Shown: piece by piece, positions 1 to 8,206 of the stretch
How positions within the stretch are numbered: position 1 is the stretch's first letter
How the letters are laid out: the number at the start of each line of letters is the position of its first letter
NCBI RefSeq assembly: GCF_014251315.1
Contig: NZ_CP059185.1
Coordinates: forward strand, 19,017 to 83,016
From: Blattabacterium cuenoti
Lineage (GTDB): Bacteria > Bacteroidota > Bacteroidia > Flavobacteriales > Blattabacteriaceae
Reading direction: 5' to 3'
DNA: 64,000 nt
Translations under genes and position numbers: made by a program
The notes under the pieces: model-generated
What the model saw: the letters and a program-made list of their open reading frames with translations, nothing else
What the model was told of the DNA's origin: nothing
The model's database searches: none

Positions 1-437
1 ATTTTTCTTTTTCTTCTGATTATGAAATCAGTTTTTTTTCTATAAAAAATAAATTTCAAAAAAAAGGTAAAAATCGTTACGATTATTTTTTCTTCGATCA
101 AAAAAATTATGCAAAATATTCAATACCAGTTAATTTAGAAATTGATTTTCATTCTAATTATGAAAAAAATTGTTTCAACAAAAAACAATTTGTTCATACT
201 TTTTTAAATTTTAATGGATCTATAAATATTACAAAATATTGGAAAATCAGTTTTAATGCAGATTACGATTTATTAAAAAACAAAATAATATTAGCAAATA
301 TTATTTTTGATAGAGATTTAAGAAGCTTTGATATGAGTTTTAATTGGATGTTTGTAAAAAATTCTTCCTGGTCTTTTTTTATAGGATTGAAAGATCCTAA
401 TTTTAGGAATGTTATACAGTACAATGAAAAAAACTAA
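1..437 (+). CDS. LptD-like outer-membrane LPS assembly protein, C-terminal part
   Basis: An open frame enters from the left edge (codons begin at positions divisible by three) and stops with TAA at 435-437. It gives about 144 residues of alternating polar and aromatic beta-barrel-like sequence. A stretch resembling flavobacterial LptD C-termini includes FDRDLRSFDMSFNWMF. LptD proteins insert lipopolysaccharide into the outer leaflet of the outer membrane. The neighbours support the call: RidA follows 6 bp downstream, then an OstA/LptA-like gene, an arrangement I associate with flavobacteria. The N-terminus is outside the window. The family call rests on a short barrel fragment plus context, so another outer-membrane barrel is possible. 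Confidence 0.6.
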   Translation, partial: FSFSSDYEISFFSIKNKFQKKGKNRYDYFFFDQKNYAKYSIPVNLEIDFHSNYEKNCFNKKQFVHTFLNFNGSINITKYWKISFNADYDLLKNKIILANIIFDRDLRSFDMSFNWMFVKNSSWSFFIGLKDPNFRNVIQYNEKN

Positions 438-443
438 TTAATC

Positions 444-827
444 ATGATACCAAAAAAATTTTCAATAGAAAAAATTCCATCCTATGGTCCATATAATACA
501 TGTGTTCTTGTTGGAGGTTTTTTATTCATTTCCGGTCAAATAGCTGTAGATAAAAATACTGAAAAATTAATTTCAGATAATATAGAAATGGAAACAAGAA
601 AAATTATGGAAAATATAAAAATTATTCTTTCAGAAAATAGAATAGGATTTCAAAATGTTGTCAAAACATCTATTTTTGTAACAGACATAAGTTTTTTTTC
701 TAAAATCAATAATGTATACTCTGAATTTTTTCATGAAGGAAGTTATCCAGCTAGAGAAACTATACAAGTTTCTGCTCTTCCTAAAAATGCTAATATTGAA
801 ATATCTTTAATAGCATACAAGAATTAA
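444..827 (+). CDS. ridA: RidA family enamine/imine deaminase, copy 1
   Basis: A complete 127-residue protein of the YjgF/YER057c/UK114 family, whose trimers hydrolyse reactive enamine/imine intermediates released by PLP enzymes. The conserved arginine that binds the substrate carboxylate is R104 in YPARETIQV, and E119 lies in the conserved NIEI strand. Length is normal for the family (about 125-130). The start is ATG, 6 bp after the LptD-like stop. The gene is identical to 2445-2828, so the encoded proteins are the same. A class III PLP aminotransferase lies nearby at 4511, a fitting though not proven source of substrates. If the duplication is real, the cell has two intact ridA genes. Confidence 0.93.
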   Translation: MIPKKFSIEKIPSYGPYNTCVLVGGFLFISGQIAVDKNTEKLISDNIEMETRKIMENIKIILSENRIGFQNVVKTSIFVTDISFFSKINNVYSEFFHEGSYPARETIQVSALPKNANIEISLIAYKN

Positions 828-849
828 TTATGTTTATTTATAATTAATT

Positions 850-1959
850 GTGAAATATGTATTTTTAATTTCTACTATTATTTTTTTATTCTTAAACAGA
901 ACGTATTCTAATTCTGTTAATAAAGTAAGAAAAACAGTACAAATAATTCATGCTGATCTAATACAAAATAATGATCAGAACCAAGCTTTTGTTTTAATAG
1001 GGAACGTTCATCTAAAATATGATAAGTATCATCTTTTTTGCGATAAGGTTATATATAATAATGATAAATATTATGGATATGGAAATGTAAGATTAGAGTC
1101 AGGAAAAAATAAAATAATATCTCAAAATATAGTAGGAAATTTTTTTGATTTTCAATTGTCAGGGAAAGTTGTTCTATATCAAGGAAAAATCAAATTAACA
1201 GCGGAAATTATTCATTACAATTTTCAAAAAAAATTACTTCAAGCTATTAACGATGTTGTTTTGTTTTTTGATAAAATCAAATTAACTACTAATATATTAA
1301 AATATAATTTCATACTAAATCAAATTTCTTATAAAGAAAAAAGCATTATTCATTATGGAGATTATATTATATATAGTAAAGAAGGTTTTTTTGAAATTAA
1401 TAAAAAAAAGATAGAGTTAAAACATGAAATTAAATTAATTAGCAATAATTATACTGTATATGCAAAGTCATTAGAATATTTATTAAAACAAGATCAAGTA
1501 AATTTTTATAACACTGCTATTGTAGTGCAAAATAAAAATATTAATAATTTTATTTATGCTAAAAAAGCACTATTCTCATTTCGGAAAAAAATATTTTTAT
1601 TTAAAAATTATGTAAGTATTCATTATAATGATAAAATAATGAGAGGGGAATATTTATTTTTTGATCAGAAGAAAAAATATGGATTTATTAATAACCTTTT
1701 ATTAGAAGATTCAAAAAAAAAATATTTTTTGATGAGTGAATATGGAAAATTTGATTTTGATTCTGGTTCTTTAATTTTAAAAAATAATCCAAAAATCGTA
1801 AAAATATTAAAAAATAATTCTGTTTTTATTTATTCAAATATTTTAAAAATAAATGTAAGAAAAAATCATACATATTCAATTCAAGCTTTTTCTGTAAAAA
1901 GCTTTTTTTTGAATGAATCTATTCAAGGAAAATGTGACTTTAATAGAAGGCAGGAATAA
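850..1959 (+). pseudogene. Truncated OstA-like gene (left duplication copy)
   Basis: The frame starts with GTG at 850 and encodes a signal-peptide-like N-terminus (KYVFLISTIIFLFLNRTYS) followed by LptA/OstA-type beta repeats. It is identical to the full-length copy at 2851 for 364 codons. At the duplication junction it switches to five unrelated codons (NRRQE) and stops at 1957-1959. It therefore lacks the last 183 residues of the 547-residue protein. Part of the OstA-like beta-jellyroll could still fold and be exported, but loss of a third of the protein makes a pseudogene the better reading. If the duplication is an assembly artefact, this entry disappears. Confidence 0.85.
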
Positions 1960-2438
1960 ATTTTTATAAAAAAGAAAAAGAAAATAAAATAATATATTTT
2001 GATTTTTCTTTTTCTTCTGATTATGAAATCAGTTTTTTTTCTATAAAAAATAAATTTCAAAAAAAAGGTAAAAATCGTTACGATTATTTTTTCTTCGATC
2101 AAAAAAATTATGCAAAATATTCAATACCAGTTAATTTAGAAATTGATTTTCATTCTAATTATGAAAAAAATTGTTTCAACAAAAAACAATTTGTTCATAC
2201 TTTTTTAAATTTTAATGGATCTATAAATATTACAAAATATTGGAAAATCAGTTTTAATGCAGATTACGATTTATTAAAAAACAAAATAATATTAGCAAAT
2301 ATTATTTTTGATAGAGATTTAAGAAGCTTTGATATGAGTTTTAATTGGATGTTTGTAAAAAATTCTTCCTGGTCTTTTTTTATAGGATTGAAAGATCCTA
2401 ATTTTAGGAATGTTATACAGTACAATGAAAAAAACTAA
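1942..2438 (+). pseudogene. 5'-truncated LptD-like fragment (right duplication copy)
   Basis: From 2002 the sequence repeats 1-437, ending with TAA at 2436-2438. The bases 1942-2001 continue the same reading frame upstream (K-A-G-I-N-F-Y-K-K-E-K...), so they probably also come from the LptD-like gene. The fragment has lost the rest of the gene, because the OstA copy is joined directly in front of it. In this frame TAG occurs at 1944-1946 and there is no useful start codon for most of the fragment, so it should not be translated. An intact lptD could not contain that TAG, which points to an indel or filler bases at the junction. Confidence 0.8.
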
Positions 2439-3942
2439 TTAATCATGATACCAAAAAAATTTTCAATAGAAAAAATTCCATCCTATGGTCCATATAATAC
2501 ATGTGTTCTTGTTGGAGGTTTTTTATTCATTTCCGGTCAAATAGCTGTAGATAAAAATACTGAAAAATTAATTTCAGATAATATAGAAATGGAAACAAGA
2601 AAAATTATGGAAAATATAAAAATTATTCTTTCAGAAAATAGAATAGGATTTCAAAATGTTGTCAAAACATCTATTTTTGTAACAGACATAAGTTTTTTTT
2701 CTAAAATCAATAATGTATACTCTGAATTTTTTCATGAAGGAAGTTATCCAGCTAGAGAAACTATACAAGTTTCTGCTCTTCCTAAAAATGCTAATATTGA
2801 AATATCTTTAATAGCATACAAGAATTAATTATGTTTATTTATAATTAATTGTGAAATATGTATTTTTAATTTCTACTATTATTTTTTTATTCTTAAACAG
2901 AACGTATTCTAATTCTGTTAATAAAGTAAGAAAAACAGTACAAATAATTCATGCTGATCTAATACAAAATAATGATCAGAACCAAGCTTTTGTTTTAATA
3001 GGGAACGTTCATCTAAAATATGATAAGTATCATCTTTTTTGCGATAAGGTTATATATAATAATGATAAATATTATGGATATGGAAATGTAAGATTAGAGT
3101 CAGGAAAAAATAAAATAATATCTCAAAATATAGTAGGAAATTTTTTTGATTTTCAATTGTCAGGGAAAGTTGTTCTATATCAAGGAAAAATCAAATTAAC
3201 AGCGGAAATTATTCATTACAATTTTCAAAAAAAATTACTTCAAGCTATTAACGATGTTGTTTTGTTTTTTGATAAAATCAAATTAACTACTAATATATTA
3301 AAATATAATTTCATACTAAATCAAATTTCTTATAAAGAAAAAAGCATTATTCATTATGGAGATTATATTATATATAGTAAAGAAGGTTTTTTTGAAATTA
3401 ATAAAAAAAAGATAGAGTTAAAACATGAAATTAAATTAATTAGCAATAATTATACTGTATATGCAAAGTCATTAGAATATTTATTAAAACAAGATCAAGT
3501 AAATTTTTATAACACTGCTATTGTAGTGCAAAATAAAAATATTAATAATTTTATTTATGCTAAAAAAGCACTATTCTCATTTCGGAAAAAAATATTTTTA
3601 TTTAAAAATTATGTAAGTATTCATTATAATGATAAAATAATGAGAGGGGAATATTTATTTTTTGATCAGAAGAAAAAATATGGATTTATTAATAACCTTT
3701 TATTAGAAGATTCAAAAAAAAAATATTTTTTGATGAGTGAATATGGAAAATTTGATTTTGATTCTGGTTCTTTAATTTTAAAAAATAATCCAAAAATCGT
3801 AAAAATATTAAAAAATAATTCTGTTTTTATTTATTCAAATATTTTAAAAATAAATGTAAGAAAAAATCATACATATTCAATTCAAGCTTTTTCTGTAAAA
3901 AGCTTTTTTTTGAATGAATCTATTCAAGGAAAATGTGACTTT
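2002..3942. repeat. Tandem duplication, right copy
   Basis: This is the second copy of bases 1-1941, offset by exactly 2,001 bp. The encoded RidA and the first 364 OstA codons are identical in both copies, including third positions and A/T runs. In a genome this AT-rich, silent sites would be expected to drift quickly. The duplication is therefore very recent, kept identical by gene conversion, or produced during assembly. Unlike the left copy, this one runs on into an intact OstA-like gene. Confidence 0.95.
2445..2828 (+). CDS. ridA: RidA family enamine/imine deaminase, copy 2
   Basis: This copy is base-for-base the same as 444-827 and encodes the same 127-residue protein, with R104 and E119 intact. 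It is preceded by the truncated LptD-like fragment instead of a whole gene, so any promoter that lies upstream of lptD would not be next to it. It is followed 22 bp later by the intact OstA-like gene. Expression would depend on readthrough from the left copy or on a promoter inside the repeat. Confidence 0.92.
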   Translation: MIPKKFSIEKIPSYGPYNTCVLVGGFLFISGQIAVDKNTEKLISDNIEMETRKIMENIKIILSENRIGFQNVVKTSIFVTDISFFSKINNVYSEFFHEGSYPARETIQVSALPKNANIEISLIAYKN

Positions 3943-4494
3943 TTCAATTATGAATCTTCAAATGATTATGTTCAATTTAATGGAAACCCCATATTTTGGT
4001 TTCAGAACCGACAAATTACTGGTAAAATCATATATGTTCATTTTTTCAAAAATGAAAATAATAATTTTTTAAAAAATATAAAAATTGTTAAAAATGTTTT
4101 TTATGCAGAAAAAATAAACTCAAAAGAGTTTAATCAAATAGAAGGTGATATTATGACTGGATTTTTTAATAAAGAAAATTTTTTAGATAAAGTAATGATT
4201 CAAGGAAATATTAACAGTATTATTCATTTTAATAAAATAATTAATAAAATGTCTTGTGGTATTTTATCGATTGATTTAGATGAATCAAAAAAAATAAGAA
4301 AAATTTCTTGTTCAAAAGAAGTTCGTTCGGAATTAATTCCAATAAATAAAGAAACCCCTAATTTATCTGGTTTTTCTTGGAAAGAAAAAGATAAACAAAA
4401 AAATAATGAAAAACTTCTTGTCTATAAAGAAATAGACAAGTATAAAAAAGAAAACTTGTTAGAAAAAGAAGAAATTAAAACTATGATTAAATAG
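2851..4494 (+). CDS. OstA-like LPS transport protein (LptA/OstA domain)
   Basis: A 547-residue protein beginning with GTG, with a hydrophobic N-terminal segment at about residues 3-20 that fits a signal peptide. Repeated short beta strands follow (for example VLIGNVHLKYDKYHLFCDKV, the OstA/LptA pattern of the N-terminal 150 residues), and the last 60 residues are lysine/glutamate-rich. OstA-like periplasmic proteins of Bacteroidota are thought to form part of the bridge that carries lipopolysaccharide to LptD. The LptD-like gene upstream and lptB at 9520 support this role. ATG codons further in would cut the signal sequence, so GTG 2851 is preferred. This is the only complete copy; the left copy stops after residue 364. 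Confidence 0.75.
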   Translation: MKYVFLISTIIFLFLNRTYSNSVNKVRKTVQIIHADLIQNNDQNQAFVLIGNVHLKYDKYHLFCDKVIYNNDKYYGYGNVRLESGKNKIISQNIVGNFFDFQLSGKVVLYQGKIKLTAEIIHYNFQKKLLQAINDVVLFFDKIKLTTNILKYNFILNQISYKEKSIIHYGDYIIYSKEGFFEINKKKIELKHEIKLISNNYTVYAKSLEYLLKQDQVNFYNTAIVVQNKNINNFIYAKKALFSFRKKIFLFKNYVSIHYNDKIMRGEYLFFDQKKKYGFINNLLLEDSKKKYFLMSEYGKFDFDSGSLILKNNPKIVKILKNNSVFIYSNILKINVRKNHTYSIQAFSVKSFFLNESIQGKCDFFNYESSNDYVQFNGNPIFWFQNRQITGKIIYVHFFKNENNNFLKNIKIVKNVFYAEKINSKEFNQIEGDIMTGFFNKENFLDKVMIQGNINSIIHFNKIINKMSCGILSIDLDESKKIRKISCSKEVRSELIPINKETPNLSGFSWKEKDKQKNNEKLLVYKEIDKYKKENLLEKEEIKTMIK

Positions 4495-4510
4495 AATAAA
4501 ATTCTTATGT

Positions 4511-5698
4511 ATGAAAGAATTAGAAAAGGATTTTTTAAAATATCAAACTCAAATCAATCCATTCCCCATGAATATTATGGTAAATCATGCTGATGGGAGT
4601 TATATTTATGGAAAAAATGGTAAAAAATATTTAGATTTTGTATCAGGTGTTTCCGTAAATGTATTAGGACATGGAAATAAAAAAATAAAAGAAGCTATAA
4701 AAAAACAAGTAGATAAATACTTGCATACTATGGTATATGGAGAGTTTATACAAGACCCTTGTGTAAAGCTTTGTAAAAAAATATCAGAAAATATTCCATA
4801 TCCACTTACTACTACTTTTTTAGTAAATTCTGGGACAGAAGCTGTAGAAGGAGCGTTAAAATTAGCGAAGTGTTATACAGGAAGAGAAGAAATTATATCT
4901 TGTAAATGGTCTTATCATGGAAGCACCCATGGTTCTATGAGTATAATGGGATATGAAAATTATAAAAGACCTTTTAGACCTTTGTTACCTTTAGTTAAAT
5001 TTATCACATTTAATCAAATAGAAGAATTAATTAATTCTATTACAAATAAAACGGCTTGTGTCATTTTAGAAACTATTCAATGTTCTGCTGGAATTATTTT
5101 ACCTGATAATTCTTTTTTAAAAGAAGTAAAAAAACAATGTAATGAAAAAAAAGCTTTAATGATACTTGATGAAATCCAAACTGGATTTGGAAGGACAGGA
5201 AAACTTTTTGCATTTGAACACTATGGAATTATTCCTGATATATTAATAATGGGGAAAGGAATGGGGGGAGGAATGCCTATCAGTGGTTTTATTTCATCTA
5301 AAAAAATTATGAAAACTTTTAGTGATATTATTCCTCTAGGACATTTAACTACTTTTGGAGGAAATGCTGTTTCTGCTTCTGCTTCTTTAGCTACTTTAAA
5401 TCAACTTATCGATTCTAATATTATGGAACAAGTATCAGTAAAAGAAAAATGGATTAAAGAATATTTGGTTCATAATGAAATCAAAAATATTCGGGGGAAA
5501 GGTCTCTTTTTATCTATAGAATTAAAAAATAAAAATACAGTGGAAAAGGTTTTAAAAAATTGTCTAAGAAAAGGATTAATATTATTTCGTTTTTTATTTC
5601 ATAGCAACTTCTTACGTATATCTCCTCCATTAACTATCACAAAAAAGGAAATCCAAAAAGGATGTTCTATTATCATAGAAAGTTTAAATAGACTTTAA
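4511..5698 (+). CDS. Class III PLP aminotransferase (acetylornithine / succinyl-DAP aminotransferase-like)
   Basis: A 395-residue fold-type I aminotransferase. Visible signatures are NSGTEA at 106-111 (phosphate binding), D220 in ILDEIQTGFGRTG, and the Schiff-base lysine K249 in MGKGMGGG. TTFGGNA supplies the threonine of the dimer partner. Length matches the ArgD/GabT/ornithine aminotransferase group (about 390-430). In flavobacteria a gene of this family sits downstream of the OstA-like gene, as here with 16 bp between. Candidate roles are acetylornithine or N-succinyl-diaminopimelate transamination in arginine or lysine synthesis. Sequence alone does not fix the substrate, so no symbol is given. 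Confidence 0.85.
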   Translation: MKELEKDFLKYQTQINPFPMNIMVNHADGSYIYGKNGKKYLDFVSGVSVNVLGHGNKKIKEAIKKQVDKYLHTMVYGEFIQDPCVKLCKKISENIPYPLTTTFLVNSGTEAVEGALKLAKCYTGREEIISCKWSYHGSTHGSMSIMGYENYKRPFRPLLPLVKFITFNQIEELINSITNKTACVILETIQCSAGIILPDNSFLKEVKKQCNEKKALMILDEIQTGFGRTGKLFAFEHYGIIPDILIMGKGMGGGMPISGFISSKKIMKTFSDIIPLGHLTTFGGNAVSASASLATLNQLIDSNIMEQVSVKEKWIKEYLVHNEIKNIRGKGLFLSIELKNKNTVEKVLKNCLRKGLILFRFLFHSNFLRISPPLTITKKEIQKGCSIIIESLNRL

Positions 5699-5711
5699 AA
5701 AAATAATGTAA

Positions 5712-6458
5712 TTGAGATTTTTTATTGAATTATCTTATAATGGGAAACATTTTTTTGGATGGCAAATTCAAAAAAAAGTAAGTACAGTAGAGGAAAAATT
5801 AGAATATTGTTTATCAAAATTATTAAAAACACCTATAAATGTCGTAGGCGCTAGTAGAACGGATAAAGGGGTTCATGCTAAACAAATGTTTGCTCATTTT
5901 GATTATGAAAAAGAAATTCGAAACAATTTCGTTGATCGATTAAATATTTTTTTACCTAGATCTATTAAAGTCTTCAGTATTTTTCCAGTAAAAAAAAATG
6001 TTCATGCAAGATTTGATGCTATAAAACGAACATATAAATATTATTTAACACGTGAAAAAAATCCATTTAATGAGGATTTTTCTTGGCATTGTTTATATAC
6101 ACTAAACATTCAAAAAATGAATATGGCTTCAAAAAAACTCATGGAGTATAAGGATTTTAGTTCTTTTTGTAAAAAAAGAAATAAAAACGAAAAAGAAAAT
6201 AATATATGTAAAATTTATCATGCTAGTTGGTCTGAGGATAATAACGTTTTATGTTTTACTATCGAAGCAAATCGATTTTTAAGATCGATGGTTAGAGCTA
6301 TTATAGGCCGTCTTATTGATGTAGGAAGAGAAAAAATTAGTATCAATGAATTCATAAAAATTGTAGAATTCAAAAATTCTGATTCTTGCAAGTTGATAGT
6401 CCCTGCATGTGGTTTATTTCTGACCAATATTCTCTATACAGAAGAGATTTTTTTATGA
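5712..6458 (+). CDS. truA: tRNA pseudouridine(38-40) synthase TruA
   Basis: A 248-residue cytoplasmic enzyme that converts uridines 38-40 of the tRNA anticodon stem to pseudouridine. The catalytic aspartate is D51 in the signature GASRTDKGVHA, and the N-terminus RFFIELSYNGKHFFGWQIQ is typical. The start is TTG at 5712: the only nearby ATG (5706) runs straight into a stop, and the family motif begins right after the TTG. The stop overlaps the start of the exporter gene (ATGA at 6455-6458), so the two are probably translationally coupled. Confidence 0.95.
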   Translation: MRFFIELSYNGKHFFGWQIQKKVSTVEEKLEYCLSKLLKTPINVVGASRTDKGVHAKQMFAHFDYEKEIRNNFVDRLNIFLPRSIKVFSIFPVKKNVHARFDAIKRTYKYYLTREKNPFNEDFSWHCLYTLNIQKMNMASKKLMEYKDFSSFCKKRNKNEKENNICKIYHASWSEDNNVLCFTIEANRFLRSMVRAIIGRLIDVGREKISINEFIKIVEFKNSDSCKLIVPACGLFLTNILYTEEIFL

Positions 6459-8206
6459 AAAAAAATTTTAATAAACAAAAATCATCTTTAAAACAGCTTA
6501 TTAATATTAGTTTAAATTATAAACTAATATTAATATCAACAATTATTACTTCTATATTAATTTCCTTTATTTCAGCTTATCGTCCTAAGTTAATACAAAA
6601 AGCTATAGATATTCATATTCTTTACAAAGATTTTTTGGGGTTGAAAAATATATTGATGCTAATAATTATACTTCTTTTTTTAGAAAGTATATTTCATTTT
6701 GTTTTATTATATCTATCTAATATTTTGGCACAAAATGTGATCGAAAAAATAAGGATTCTTTTATTTGAAAAATTATTACATTTTAAAAATTCTTTTTTTA
6801 ATAAAACTCCAATAGGAAAATTAGTATCTTATTCTGTATCAGACATAGAAACTATAATTGTAATATTTAATGATGGAATTTTACTCGTTTCTGGAGATAT
6901 TTTAAGAATTATTATGATTATCATTATGATGTATACTGTTCATCCAAAATTGTCTTTTATAGTTTTTTTAACTATTCCTTTCATGTATATTATTACTCGT
7001 TTTTTTCAAAAAACGTTAAAGAAAACGTTTCATGAAGAACGTATTCAAACCTCACGTTTGAATAGTTTTTTACAAGAAAATATTATAGGAATGTCTATCA
7101 TTCAACTCTTTCATAAAGAAAAAAAGGAATATTCAAAATTTCAATCCATCAATCGTAAATTAATGAATGCTCATTTTAAAACCATTTTTTATTTTTCTAT
7201 TTTTTTTCCTATAGTAGAAATAATTTCTGCTGTAACCATAAGTATTATCATATTTTATGGAGGATTTCATGCCATTGAAATAGGAAATATTAAACCGGGA
7301 CAAATTATTGCTTTTATTTTTTTTATCTATCTTCTTTTTCGTCCTATGCGACAAATAGCTGATAGATTTAATATTATACAAAGAGGAATAGCCGGAATTG
7401 AGCGTATATTTTCTATATTAAATTCTGAAGAAACTATTATTAATAAAGGAAATTTACGTTTGAAAGAATTAAATGGACATATTGTATTTAATGATGTTCA
7501 TTTTTCTTATATAAATGATGAAATGGTATTGAATGGAGTTTCTTTTGAAATTCAACCAGGAGAAAAAGTTGCAATAGTAGGATCAACAGGTTCTGGAAAA
7601 TCTACGATTACTCATTTGATTTCTAGATTTTATGAAATAAAAAAAGGAGATATTTGTATTGACGGACATTCTATTCAAGATATAGAACTAAAAAACTTAA
7701 GATCTCATATAAGAGTAGTCACACAAGATACTTTTTTATTTAATGATTCGATTATTAATAATATTACTTTAGGAGATCCATCCATTAGTTTTGATCAAAT
7801 AGAAAATATGGCAAAAAAAATAGGAATCCATAATTTTATTACATCATTACCCAATGGATATAAATCCATAGTAAAAGAAAGAGGAAATTTACTCTCTCTT
7901 GGAGAAAAACAATTGATTTCTTTTTTAAGAGTTCAAATGCATCCTTATTCTGTACTTATCTTAGATGAAGCGACCGCTTCCTTAAATAAAGAATTAGAAA
8001 AAATGATTTATCATGCTACAGATCTTTTAACTAAACATAAAACTTCTATTATTATCACTCACCGTCTTTCTACATTAGAAAATGCTGATAGAATATTGGT
8101 TATTGATAAAGGATCTATTGTAGAAAAAGGTACTCATCAAGAATTAATTCAATTAAATGGATATTATTTCGGATTATATAAAGAATCTTTGAATAAAAAA
8201 AATTAA
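6455..8206 (+). CDS. MsbA-like ABC exporter, permease fused to ATPase
   Basis: A 583-residue half-transporter with an N-terminal six-helix membrane domain (about 1-330) and a C-terminal ATPase domain. Walker A is GSTGSGKS at 376-383, Walker B is LILDEATAS with D504-E505, and the switch histidine is in IITHRLST. The ABC signature is LSLGEKQ instead of the usual LSGGQ. Exporters of this class flip lipid A or other lipids or drugs. The nearby LPS-transport genes favour lipid flipping, but the substrate is not determined. The start at 6455 overlaps the truA stop; a longer frame to 6386 would run through truA and lacks family similarity. The 3' end overlaps the convergent SurA-like gene by 4 bp. 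Confidence 0.87.
   Translation: MKKNFNKQKSSLKQLINISLNYKLILISTIITSILISFISAYRPKLIQKAIDIHILYKDFLGLKNILMLIIILLFLESIFHFVLLYLSNILAQNVIEKIRILLFEKLLHFKNSFFNKTPIGKLVSYSVSDIETIIVIFNDGILLVSGDILRIIMIIIMMYTVHPKLSFIVFLTIPFMYIITRFFQKTLKKTFHEERIQTSRLNSFLQENIIGMSIIQLFHKEKKEYSKFQSINRKLMNAHFKTIFYFSIFFPIVEIISAVTISIIIFYGGFHAIEIGNIKPGQIIAFIFFIYLLFRPMRQIADRFNIIQRGIAGIERIFSILNSEETIINKGNLRLKELNGHIVFNDVHFSYINDEMVLNGVSFEIQPGEKVAIVGSTGSGKSTITHLISRFYEIKKGDICIDGHSIQDIELKNLRSHIRVVTQDTFLFNDSIINNITLGDPSISFDQIENMAKKIGIHNFITSLPNGYKSIVKERGNLLSLGEKQLISFLRVQMHPYSVLILDEATASLNKELEKMIYHATDLLTKHKTSIIITHRLSTLENADRILVIDKGSIVEKGTHQELIQLNGYYFGLYKESLNKKN

Larger units (their letters stand above)
1..1941. repeat. Tandem duplication, left copy
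   Basis: Bases 1-1941 reappear without a visible difference at 2002-3942, a period of 2,001 bp. The copy holds the last part of an LptD-like gene, a whole ridA and the first 364 codons of an OstA-like gene. The window begins inside the repeat, so the true left edge lies outside. At the right edge the two copies agree up to TT at 1940-1941 (3941-3942) and then diverge. There is no transposase, inverted repeat or target-site duplication, so unequal recombination, replication slippage or an assembly error are the available explanations. Confidence 0.95.

Noticed and set aside
6386-6454. A longer N-terminus for the MsbA-like exporter
   Set aside because: The extra 23 codons lie inside truA in another frame, while ATG 6455 forms the usual ATGA overlap and starts a sensible protein.
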